From Trissonchulus latispiculum (taxonomy: Eukaryota > Nematoda > Enoplea > Enoplida > Ironidae), in NCBI GenBank assembly GCA_030248195.1, contig JASAND010017888.1:40917-104916 (forward strand): 64,000 nt of DNA. Direction: 5' to 3'. Positions 1 to 12,600 of this stretch are shown here, piece after piece (position 1 is the stretch's first letter; each line of letters starts with the position of its first letter). The notes under the pieces were generated by a model. The model made no database searches, was not told the DNA's origin, and saw nothing but the letters and a program-made list of their open reading frames with translations. The translations under genes were made by a program, and so were the position numbers.

Positions 1-307
1 CACTTCAAACTGAAGCTAGTGTTTTGATCAAAAGCCCATTTGGTATGCAAATCAGCTTTATTTCCTAACAACAGCATTATTTTGTTACTAATTATGTCGT
101 TTATTGCTTGCGTTTTTATTTTTCTTGGATTATTTTTGTTAGCTGATGTTAATATTTTAAAATGTGTTCGTTTGCCCAACTAGTCATTTCTAAACCGTCT
201 CCGATACCATGTGGCCATTAATACATACTGAAGCATGTCACCATTTACTTTTGAATATACTGACACCTTTTGTACTTTAAATTTTGACAATGTAGATCAC
301 GTTTTAG

Positions 308-610
308 ATAAACCAGATTCCCCCAGTGGACCATTAGAAGTATTAAGCGTTAACAGCGTATCTGCCACTGTTCGGTGGAAACATCCCTTGCGAAACGGTG
401 GTTGTGCCATTGAACGATACCTTATTGAACGCCGGGACACTCGAAAGGATGTTTGGATTAGTGCCGGAACTGTAAACGCCGATACCACGGCTTTTACAGT
501 AGAAAAACTGCGACCCGGAAATTCCTACTATATACGTGTTGCAGCTGAAAATCAGGAAGGTGTTGGAGGCTATATCGTTTCCGAGAAAGTCACACCTGAA
601 ATAACAATAG
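308..610 (+). CDS. Fn3 domain exon 1 (partial gene start)
   Basis: A complete fibronectin type III domain in one symmetric phase 1-1 exon. It opens with a proline-rich strand (KPDSPSGPLEV), has the core Trp in VRWKHP, the Tyr in ERYLIE, and closes with the YYIRVAAENQEGVG motif typical of sarcomeric Fn3 domains. The acceptor AG is at 306-307 and the donor GT at 611. No start codon belongs to it; the upstream ATG at 235 is intronic. Confidence 0.9.
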
Positions 611-3600
611 GTAAAGCCTAGGTTTCAATGCTACAGATAGTCTTAGGGCATATTTCAAGAAAATATAGAAATATAGTGAAAAGAAATGTCACACACCACC
701 CACCAAAGGCAGACGTAAACATGTTGAACTGGTTTAATTTTGCGGAATGGGCTACGAGTTGGACTACAATATATGGTGTTATAGGTAACTTAGAGTTGTT
801 GGCCGGCCGAGGAAAACCCGGCCGGCCGGGTCAGAAGCAGCCGGCCGGCCGGCAGGCCGGTCTTCAGAAAAGGACATTACTTGATTTTATCTGTTATACA
901 TAACCAGGAGTAACTGTATGTATCAATTAATGCTAAATATTATGCAAAATACACGAAAAATAGGGCAAAACTGGTAACGGCCGGCCTTTTTTGACCGGCC
1001 GGCCAGCCGGCCTGTTTGACCCGTCCGGCCGGCCGGCCGGTTTGCATCACCCGGCCGGCCGGCCGGCCGGGTTCACAAGCTCGAGTCAAAATACCGGCCG
1101 GGCAACAACACTAAGGTAACTATTATTAAATCCATATAAGAGAATATGCTGCCTTAGATCTCAAAAGGTGGTATACTGAATACACAAGAGACAATTTTGT
1201 AAAATTATACCCAAATTTTGTAACAGTGCATTTCAAAATTATTAGGCGTTATGATTCCTTTTGTCCTTCACTACAGCCTCAGAAAGCTGCTGACCTATAG
1301 CATTTTTGTGCATGGGGATGTTCGCCTTTTTTTGTTTTCTGCGAGCTGCTGAAAACCGGAGTCTTGCATTTTCTTGTGAGCATAACTGCACCTTAACGCT
1401 ATTGTTGTGCGCACCTAATTGCTAAATTGCTTAAGTACACGCAAGAGCTGCGCGACATACACGATGCATGCTAGCATAAAAGACGGCGAGGTACTCGACT
1501 GTGCTCAAATTTTGCCCACAAATGCCTCCTAATACTATATACATAGTTGCGAAGTTTGGAAGGTTTTGACAGCAGCAGGAAGAATTAGACATGGTAAGCA
1601 TATTGCTTGACATAAACTATGACTACATGAAATGTATTATGGTTTTAGCTACTTGCCGATTTTGAGTAGTTTTTCAGTCAGTCGCGTAAATAAGCAGGCG
1701 GTAAAAATTCAGTACAATGCTTAAGTTACCTACGCTTGGCAAGTATTTAATATGGTATCCTGTATACACTGGAGGACTCTCGAGGGTTAGGCTCTAAACA
1801 GCGATCGGTCACCTCAGGCAATGCGCACACACAAAATTGCAGATCACGTGTTACATATCAATGTTTCGTGTGAACTCCGAAAGTTTGAAATCAGCGTAAG
1901 AAACTAGTCTCAATGTCCGTGGACGTGGCTCAGTGGTAGAGCGTTCTACGGCAGATATAAAACTCGGAGGTTCGATCTCCGTCCTGGACACACTTTTCTT
2001 CACATCCTTCACATCCTGATTCCAATCTTTCATACTTGGCGACCCTACCGTGGCTCTACCGCTCTGAGGAGATAACGTCGCTTGTGGTGCCTGGGAATGG
2101 TGAAATTGCAGATCCTTGAGATAGTTGGTTTGGACTGATGGTGGTCCCTGTTGCGCTAAGGGTTAATATATGGTTAATATGGTTCTTGTGATTTGATGAA
2201 AATGCTCCCGACTTTGAAGCATAATGAAGTAAATATGGCCTCACGTTAGCAGGAGATCGAGGTGCCGCCCTTAGACCACATTGTAAATTGGATTTGCGTG
2301 CTTGTTGATATTAGAAAGGTTGCAATTGCTATTAGGAAGGCTGCAATTAGGACCGAAGGGTTGAAATTAGGATTGAAAGACTAGCTCTAAAAGGTTGAAA
2401 TTAGGAGTGAAGGATGTGGTGAAAAATATCCTGGGCGGGGATCGAACCACCGAGCTTTGGAGCGGAGTAGAACGCTCTACCACTGAGCTACGTCCCCGGG
2501 CGTTGAGACTAGATTATTACGCTGATTTCAACCTTTCGGAGTGAAAATGAAACATTGACATAACACTTGCTTATCTCAGAATGCCCGGGTTTATAGCGTA
2601 CAGTCAGTCATAACAAGGAGCTGTTGCTAAAGTTTAACTAGCTTGATTTAAATTTCAGTTCAACTCTAAACCCCCGTTCATGTTGTTTCTAAATACCAAT
2701 TTGCAATTATTTTTATTTATGATTTTTAAATAGCTTGCACGATTTATATGTTTACTAAACTGATCTCTATTAACCAATAATACTACCATAGTTTGGCACC
2801 TTGGATACCAATTAATGTGGAATATATATTTCCTTCGCTTATTGGAGAAGTAAGGTTTAGTATGACCGTAGTATTGCCGCTTTTCGAATTTCGTTTGTTA
2901 AGGTTGCCAACGACAAATAAAAAATACTCCTGTGTCGGACCTGGTTTCGGCGATTTGATGTTATGAGTAACTACTGCAGCTCTATAATTTTACCGGTATT
3001 AATGGAATCAGCAATCTTTATGACTAACAAAACCTTACAAACCATCACCTTCTTTCAGCAAAATGCTAAAACAATAATAAATACAATCAATTAACTAACG
3101 GAAAAGCAAAACAGAATTGTAATTTTGAACGCCAAGACCGAACACGGAAAATCTGGCATCGTTACATCTTACAATGCTTATAGGTTTCTAACAATCATTG
3201 ACTTTCAAACTAATTGCATTTCAACTATGAAGTACAAAAACAGATTGTGTTATAGATGTGCCCGGAATTCCCGAAGGACCCCTGGAAGTGGACGCAGTCG
3301 GATGCACTGCAACGTTAACATGGAGACCGCCCGCAAGTGATGGCAATTCAGATATCACTGGATACCGTATCGAATACATGGACGAAGAAGATGCAGCTTG
3401 GACAGAGATATGTCACGTTAAACCCCTCATTACCAAATACAATGTGACAAATTTGATTGAAAATCACTGGTATTGGTTCCGTGTTTTTGCAAAGAACAGT
3501 GCCGGCGAATCCGAAGAACCTCTACAGAGCACAGAGGCTATCCTCACGCTACCAAGGAAAAGTAATTTTCTTTTATTAATATCTGTGACCATGCACAGTG

Positions 3601-6600
3601 TCCGATTCTGCGGGTCTAGACTTCGATGAGGGTCTACCCCTGAAAACATTTGAAATTTTAAAGGGGGTCTACCCCAAAACTAGCAACTATTTCAAAATGT
3701 TTCACAGTTTTTAGCCAAAATTTTGGGATGTGCAGATTTTTTTGCTATTTTTAAGAACGTTTGGAGACAAAATCGCTAAAATTTGGAAAAGTCGCAGAGG
3801 AGTCTTCCTTTTTCCCTTCTGGACAATAGGGTCTGCCTTTTTCGCTGAAGGTGTCTGCCCTTTTTGCCGGCTTGCGGGGTCTGCATCCACCATTGTCCTA
3901 GGTTTGTGACTAAATGGATTGAGTATACTTAATATGGATTTTTTAAGCACAAACATTTAGTAAACATAATGTAATCACATCTAAATTCGCAAGAAAAACC
4001 TTCTGGCTTATAGTCACGGTTTCTAAACTCTTATGTCAGTGCTGCAAGTACAATAATGACCGTTTGTTGGTTAAAACTATAAAACTATACTACTTGAAAC
4101 TGTCGTTTTCATAATTAAAATGCTATAACCAAAAGTTTATATAGATATTAGATAGTAAGACACTCAGAACTGCTTAGGCCCACAATACACATGAAGCATT
4201 AAAGGCGAAATCTCATGTGGATTCTCAGCATGTAAACATGCCACGCTGACATTTCACAGAAATATGCATTTTTGACAAATCAAATACAATAAATTAAGGG
4301 GGGGGGGGCTACTAAAGGTTTGCCCCGACTTTGTCCGATTGGCCTACGTTTTGGCGAGGATATAGATATACATGGTGTGGTCATAAAAATATCGGGTACT
4401 GAGAGGCGAGAGCTGCCTTCCAGCAATGTGCAGCCGTCGCGTTTATGTGCCCGACTCCCCCCTCCCCTTTTTCACATCTACCTACATAATTAATTAAAAA
4501 TCTCTTCTGGCTGCAAGACCGTAGCTTCAAGATTGCCATTTGCCAATATGATTTGGTACAAGTGCCCCTACTTGCAGAAAAATACTAGACATCTGTATCT
4601 TATCTGCTCTAAGGGAATTACTCTTCAAAGTTGAAGTTTCGGTACAAATTTAAAAATTTTTGGCTAACGAAAGAAAAATTTTATTATTGGTGCGAGCTAT
4701 AAGGATGTAATTTGGCACATACAAAGGTCCTATAGGAGTACTCATTTGTGTCAAATGGCAGGAAATGTTTAATGTCAACTTTAATCTTTACAAATTGCCA
4801 AAAACGCCTTTTGGGCAATAATGGTACCCCAGAAATCGAAAAAATCAAATTTTCGAAATTAAAATTTGTTTGAGATATTTGAACTCAGCGTGGTCGAAAA
4901 CACTTATTTTTTTCATTTCATTAATGAAGTTTTGCGACTTCTAAGGCTGCAGAAAGCCTTTACACAGGATTCGACTGACTGAAAATGGCGGTTTCGGCAA
5001 TTTTTGGAGATTAAAGTTGACATAAAAATTTGTTCACGCGGCAGAATTTCTTGCCATTTGGCACAAATGAGTACTCCTACAGGGCCTCCTACTATGCCAA
5101 ATTACAGCCTTATAGCTCACACCAGTAATAAAATTTTTCTTTCGGTAGCTAAAATTTTTTAATTTTTTGCCGAAACTTCAACTTTGAAGAGTAATTCCCT
5201 TAGAAGCAGATAAGATACAGACATATATAGCATTTTTCTGCAGATATTGACACACGCGCCAAATTATATTGGCAAATGGCAGCTTTGAAGCTTGGGCCTA
5301 GCCTAGCAGTCAATAGAAATTTTTAATTAATTATGTTGGTAGCTGTGAAAAAGGGAGGTCTGGCACATAAACTCGACGGCTGCACATGGCTGCAAAGCAG
5401 CTAAGATCTCAGCACCCGAAATTTGTTCACCACAACCATGCTCTACCTGTATCTTCGTCAAAAAGTAGTCCAATCGAACAAAGTCGGGGCAAGTCAATTT
5501 GAGTAGTCCCCCTTAAGCAAAGAATGTCGTTCTGCAATAAAGCTACATGGCTAGCTGTTTTTAACCGTATATTTTACAGCTTTTTCATAAATCTGACAAT
5601 AATGATAGGTATTTTGAAAAATTGGTGCAATCCCTTACATTTACGATTACAGTCCACCTTGTTACCAGATGTTTGAGAGTTTCCCGGAAGAGTACTAGAC
5701 ATTTGTACGGAATTAAAAGAACCAGTTCTCTGCGACAGAGTGATTTAAAATTATAGCCGTATGATTTTTCTACCTCAAGTTATACTGTCTAATCTGTCGG
5801 AAACACTTATTTCCGCGAAATCTCAGCATGGCATGTTTATACGATGAGAACCAAGCCTCTCGAGATTTCGGCCTTAATGTTTCGAATATGCTTAATACAT
5901 CAGGAAGCACTAAGTGTGCTGTTCTTCCTATTATAAGCTCTTGCTATTACTGATGTTTTTGCTTTCGACAAATGAACTAATAATTGTCGGATAGGTTTTT
6001 ATTCATCTAATTTGCCATTTTAGCTACGCCAGAACCTCCTCAGGGCCCCCTGGAGGTATCTCAAAAGACGGGAACTGCACTTACAGTTTCCTGGAGCCCA
6101 AGTCCAGATGATGGAGGCGCGCCCCTGGAAGGGTATACGGTCGCCATAAAGCCCGTTAAAAAGACCATGTGGCTTGAAGCGGCAAATGTGACTGCAGACA
6201 TCAATGAAGCCAAGATCTCCGATCTTGAAATGGGCACCTATTATGTCATCAGGGTAATGGCCAAAAATGAAATGGGAACTTCTGAGCCTTTGGAACTGAT
6301 GGAACCTGTTTTGGCTGAACGCCCCCCGGGTAATTGAAATTTGGTATTTTTGCCAATTACTTTTAGAATTGGAGGCCGAGATTATAAAAACATAATTTTG
6401 ATAATATAAAACAGGTCGACGTAATGATAAAGCAACGTAATCGTTGGCTTCGCTACCCGAACTGATATGGAGATTTATGGGCATAGTAAAAATGACAACT
6501 TCGTGATGTTTGCGTGATTTTGAAATACTGTTTTTGAAGTTGAATTAATTTTGAAAATTCAAATTCAAGCAATCTCTAGTTTATTCAGTTTTAAGTGAAC

Positions 6601-9600
6601 CAAAGTAGAGCAATTTACCTAACCTGACTTAGAAAACAATGATATCGATATGCTATAATGTATGCTCAGTTAAGTTAAAAAGAAAGTTCATGCTGTTTGA
6701 AGAAGTCGTTATTACAAGGCGAGTAAGCCCAGAAAATGTTACTAGATGCTGATTTCGCAATTAGATTCTTATCGAATCTGATCAAATTAATTTATGTGTG
6801 CATAAATTCTTACTTTTCCCGATATTTTAAAAGTCAGCCCAGATTGTTTGCCCACAGTGGCTTATGCTTAGAGTCTAATTTACTTTCGGAGCTCAAATTT
6901 CTTTTATAGCAATTACCACGGCGCCAAGTCCGCCCCAGTTGCCGTTGAAAGTTGTCAGCCAAGTCAGCAATACTGTTACTCTTTCATGGGGTCCTCCAGA
7001 GGACGACGGCGGGTCACCCATCACAGGCTACGTCATGTGGAAGAGAGACTTGGCAGTAAAAACTTGGGAAAAACTGGAAAAAATACCTGGTATGTTTATT
7101 AATTAATTTATCTATCTATTTATTTATTAATTTATCCTGTTCCAGTGTTGCAATTTTCGTATACTTAGCTAATTAGCTTTACATATCACATTTGGATTAA
7201 TTACTTCGTACCTAACTTTGTAAGCAAAAGGTTTCTTCCATAAGGCTTTGTAGACTCGTCAGTAACAAGCTGCACAATGAATATCTATCCGCTGCTATCA
7301 GCTACACAAACATCTAACATTGCAAAACCTGTTGAAATCCAGTTGAAATGTACTCCAGCAACCAACAGCTTTAGCAAATCTTTAAATTACACAAAGTAAA
7401 GGCTGTTTATATTGGAGCCTTTTAGCAACCTTAAACGCTGGAGATTTTTGGTTTTAGAATTTGTCCATGAATACACTGTTACAAAGTTGAAAGAAAATAC
7501 CAGATACCAGTTCCGTGTTGCTGCTGAAAATGAAGTTGGAGTCAGCGAGCCAATCCAAACCAAAGAAATTGTAACCATCAAGCGTCCTCCGAGTAAGCAT
7601 ACGTCAGACTGATTGAATATTAAAAATGAAACATAATAATAATAAATTTCTTTTTAAGTATTTGCTTGGGTTCACAACCAAGCGAAGCGTGTTGCATGGC
7701 ATAAATCGGTACTCCTGCATTAACACCAACTTAAAGGTAACATTGCTTAAACTTGTCCACACAGCATCTCTGGATTCACTTGACGTCGTCTGTCAGTTTT
7801 CTGTTATCTTTGCTTTACCCCTTATTAAATTATATGATCATCAAAGAGTATATATACATTTATTACATTGATCGTCCTCAGTAATAAACATAAAATAGTT
7901 AGCTTTTTCAGCTAAGTAATAATCAAATCTGGTATATAGCTGTCGCAAAACATCGTACACAATTTAAAGTCCGTATCCAAAGCATTGCTGCAGCAGTCAG
8001 CGACAATAAGTTAACAGAAATTAATTACTTAACATGGCTGCGGTCATCAATTACCTAGATAAGATTACATAGTAATGGAATGCTTTAACGCGTGTGATTC
8101 TTGTTATTAGGCAAGCCTGGTAAGCCTGATAAACCAAAGGTCATTAAAGCTACCGAAGACATTGTAACTTTGGAATGGGAGATGCCGGAATATGAAGGCG
8201 AGACACCAGTCACAAGCTTTGTGGTGGAAAAAAGAGAAGTTGATTCAGTAAAGGGATGGATTCAAGCTTCAAAGTCGGACTTGACGGAAACCAGTTGCGA
8301 GGTCCTTGGACTAACCAAAGGCGCAACATACCAGTTTCGAGTTTCAGCTGAAAATGACTGCGGCATCGGTGATCCCAGTGAACCATCTGATCCTGTAAAA
8401 TGCGATGCCCGTGCAGGTGATTTAGATCTTCGTAACAAGAGAAACTATAATTTGTTCGGCTACTCATATCTTTATTTTTCCAAAATGAAACAACAGTAAC
8501 TACCTTAAAAACAAACAGTTCCATTTGAAAATCTTCCATCCTAAATTGTCTCTTATTGAGAAAGTTTTCTTTTATCAAAATATTGCTCCCAATTTCATGT
8601 TTGTTCACACTTAATGCATGTTAACATTTCTGTGTTTTAGGATATGAAGCCCCAGAATTTTTGGATAAACTGGAAGACGTCACCGCTACTGAAAGGGCAA
8701 AACTGCGTCTACAAGTTAGATACAAAGGCACTCCGGATCCGGATATCAAGTGGTTTTTGAACGACCGGGAAATCTTCGAAGGTCGGCGGCTTTGGTTTGA
8801 AGCCGACAAAAGCTCACATACCTTAGTTATTTCAGAAATGAAAGAGGACTATGAAGGAGAACTAACAGTCCAGGCTACAAATCCAGGTGGTACTGCCACT
8901 CAGAAAATCAAACTGAAGTTGCAAGGTAAAAAATCATGAATTAATTAATAAATTAGACTAATTAATCTAAACAGCGAAAGAAATCACTAAGCACTCTAAA
9001 TAACTGCAGGGATACACGCATAAGCGCTAGCTTGTCAACTGTAAACCTTTGTTGAAGTGTCTGTATCACCTTGAGTAAGATTAATCACAGCTACTTTAAT
9101 TCATTGCAATATCGACTGAGTCTTTTTATGTATTTTATTATTGTGCGACTTAACGTTTATCCATTGACCGTTTATCATTGACCAAAAGTTTGGTATTTTC
9201 CCATCTTCTGTTATTTAAGACATCGGATTAGTTGTTTTGATTATGAAAAGTGCTCCAGAAAACAATACATTACATTACGCTTTTGCTCTACTTCTAGGAA
9301 TTCATAGAAAATATACTAAAGTAATTTTGAGGCTCTAGAACTTGTCATTTCGAGGAAAATGAGAATATTGAAGTTTACTGGTTCCTCTTTAGGGCGAATA
9401 TGTCATACTGAAAGTCAAAACCTCTGCTCAAAGTATCTTTATCAGACAATTCAGTACATCGCCACGAATTGGAAAATAGTTTTAGCGTTCAATTGCAATA
9501 TAGCTATCTGTCCAACTAGCCGAAGCTATGTGAGCGCTATCATAGTAGAGACAGTAATATTAGTATCAATAGACAATAATTGGTTTTTTCAGTTCCGCCA

Positions 9601-12600
9601 AAAGTGATACTTCCAGACCGATATCTGGACGCCCAGCTGTTTGATATCGGCGAAGATTTAAAACTACGAGTGAGCTATGTTGGAAAACCTTTGCCGGATA
9701 TTACCTGGTCTCACCAGGGGAAACAACTCTCGTCATCAGACCGAATTTCGATTCAAAATATTGACGGAGTTTCCACATTGCAGGTCAAGAATGTCCAGAA
9801 AACCGACAGTGGACGTTACCATATTCGAGCAAGCAGCGAACTAGGGGAAGACGGTGCATCTATCGAAGTTAACGTGACCGATCGGCCTGACCCACCGGGA
9901 AAACCAACAGTAGCTGATATCAACCTTGACTCCGTCAAACTGCGGTGGTCGCCCCCTGTGAACGATGGAGGGTCGCAGGTCAGAATTTACACCCTCGAAA
10001 TGACTGAAGCGGGACTTGAAGACTGGCAAAAGATTGAAGCGTGTAAACATCCTGGTACCACCGTTTACAATCTAACTCCAACTAAATCCTACCAATTCCG
10101 AGTAAAAGCGGAAAATGTTTTCGGTATTTCGGATCCCAGTGAATCGACCGGTCCCATTGAAATTAAGGAAATTTCCAGAGATGTTCCCGAAAAATCTCGT
10201 TCTCGATCAAAGTCTCGAACTCCGGGAGATGTCGTTCTGTCACCTACTGAGGAAGTAGCTGGCGAAATTCGTGACTACGACTCCGAAGTGTCAAAAGAAC
10301 CAATAGAATACAAAACAGTGGATCCATCTAAGCTAAAGAATGATCTGTACGAAAAGTATATTATATGCGAAGAACTGGGCCGTGGCGCTTACGGAGTTGT
10401 TCACCGAGCTATTGAAAAGGCAACTGGCCGAACCTGGGCAGCAAAGTTTGTCCAAGTTCGCCCCGGTGTTAAGAAGGATTCGGTGAAGCACGAAATCAAA
10501 ATTATGAACTATCTTCATCATGACAAGCTCTTAAATCTCCACGAAGCCTTTGACTTGGGCACTGATGTTGTGCTTATCGAAGAATTGTAAGTCTCAAATT
10601 ATATGGAAAACACCAAGTCATGACTATATTATTGCCACTTGTATTGAAATGGTTGTTTGTTACTAGATTTGAATTTTATGATGTCAGTGGCTTCCAAAAG
10701 CAGCATTAACTGACCTGACCCTTTAACTAAAATTATTATGTTTTATTATAACATTTTTACTATGAAGAGACTAAAGTTATAGCAACAACTCAATGAGGTT
10801 AAACGATCTACATCAACCATCTCCCAATTTTCTACATTCTCAGCAGGAAGTACTGAGTCCTTCTTGGCTAAAACGTTTAGCTGGAATCGAAATAACCTAG
10901 TAAAACAGTATTACAACATTGAAACGGGTTCAAATGTTTTGAGAAAAATTCGAAATTTGTTGCAACTTGCAACATTTCAAGTATAAATAGCTCAATATTT
11001 TGGTAAAACTACTGCGAATGCATGTAAGCATTAACCCACTCTTGACGGGACCTGAAAATCGTCCACTTCTGCAATGTGTTTTTGTAGTAGCAAAGACAGC
11101 AAGCTCGTGCAAACTCAGCTGTAAACCTAGTTGGCAGAAATAATCAGGTTTTACACATATCTGTGTTTAGCGTGAGTGGTGGTGAGCTTTTTGACCGAAT
11201 AGTCGATGATACCCAAGAGATTACTGAAGACGAAGTCAGAGATTACATGAGGCAAATCTTGCTTGGAGTCCAGCATATGCACCGAAATGATATTGTTCAC
11301 CTGGACCTGAAGGTAAATGTCGAAAGATTTTAAACTCTGACTGAGCAGTCCTCAGTAATGGTATAGTCCTGATTTTAATTAAAAAGAAAGAAAATCGCCA
11401 CATAATACTTTTGTCATAGAAGCCTCAACATAAATTCCTTAACACTTTGATGCATTTTTGCTATTCGCTCTTTATTAGGTAATGTCAATCTTTTTATTTT
11501 AGCCGGAAAATATTTTACTCACTCATAAGGACAGCCGTGACATCAAAATAATTGATTTCGGACTTGCCAGAAAACTTGATCCAGGGAAAAAAGTTAAACT
11601 TCTATTTGGCACACCAGAGTTTTGTGCTCCAGAAGTCGTGAACTATCAGCCCGTTAGCTTCAGTACTGATATGTGGACAGTTGGTGTGATATCATACGTT
11701 TTGTAAGTCTTCCGAAGAAATAGGACAAGTAACTGTTTTCACCTACAATAAGAATTCCTAGATTACTGGAGTTATTTCAAATTTTGAATTGAAATCAATC
11801 ATATGTCCAAGTAAACTATTTAGTGACTGCGACAAAAGTTATTAGTAAAGCCAATCAGTGTTGGTTTAGTTTGATGAAGTTAGATTCTACTAATCTTAAT
11901 AAGCTAAGCTTACTAATCAAGCGAAGTATTTTATTGCAGGCTCACTGGATTGTCGCCATTCTTGGGCGAAACCGACGAGGAAACTTTGGCAAACGTTTCA
12001 GCAGCTGATTGGGATTTCGATGATCCATTATGGGACACTGTCAGCCCACTTGCCAAAGATTTTATTTGCCGTCTTATGGTTAAGGATAAACGCAAAAGAA
12101 TGACTGTACAAGAAGCTCTGGCGCATCCTTGGATACTGGTAAGTTGACGTTTCTGGCCAAGTCGTGTGTCGAGAATGTGTGCTAAGGAATCTTTGCTAAC
12201 ATCTCAGTGTGCAAAAGCAACCACGCCCTTGGAAATGCTGGGAAGGCAAGAAGCTCAGCGAAATAGACAAAACAAACAGCGAAGAAAACTGTAAGCATTG
12301 AAATGAAGACATCAAGTTTCTCAGTTTTTTTGGTAGCGAAATAAAATAATTGCCATTGACTTGTTGATACTAATTTGGCGCTACGCTTGACAATTGAGTT
12401 GTTCGTTGACCAAACCAAGCACAATCGATAAAAGTATAAGTTTTGCTCAAACCTGCTTACACTTAACAAAAATGTCATCGTCTGATGCAACTTTACGAGG
12501 CATGTTTGAAAATTTGTGCTTCAATTGACGAAGTAGTCTTACTTAAGTTTGCACTAATAAAGCTTTTTGTTTCCATTCACCGTAAGTGTCGGCTGAATAA

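Larger units (their letters stand above)
1858..2560. repeat. Inverted repeat with a tRNA-like module in each arm
   Basis: The left arm (1858-2036) and right arm (2385-2560) are inverted copies sharing ACTCCGAAAG, TTGAAATCAGCGTAA, CTAGTCTCAA, a tRNA-like core (GGCTCAGTGGTAGAGCGTTC and its inverse) and CACATCCTTCAC. The loop between the arms includes a short AT-rich minisatellite. They may be two tRNA-derived SINEs in opposite orientation or one foldback element. Confidence 0.68.

Noticed and set aside
235..307. ATG at 235 in frame with the first Fn3 exon, a possible start codon
   Set aside because: The exon starts at 308 after a TTTTAG acceptor in phase 1 like all the other Fn3 exons. The upstream residues do not look like Fn3 or a signal, so the ATG is intronic.
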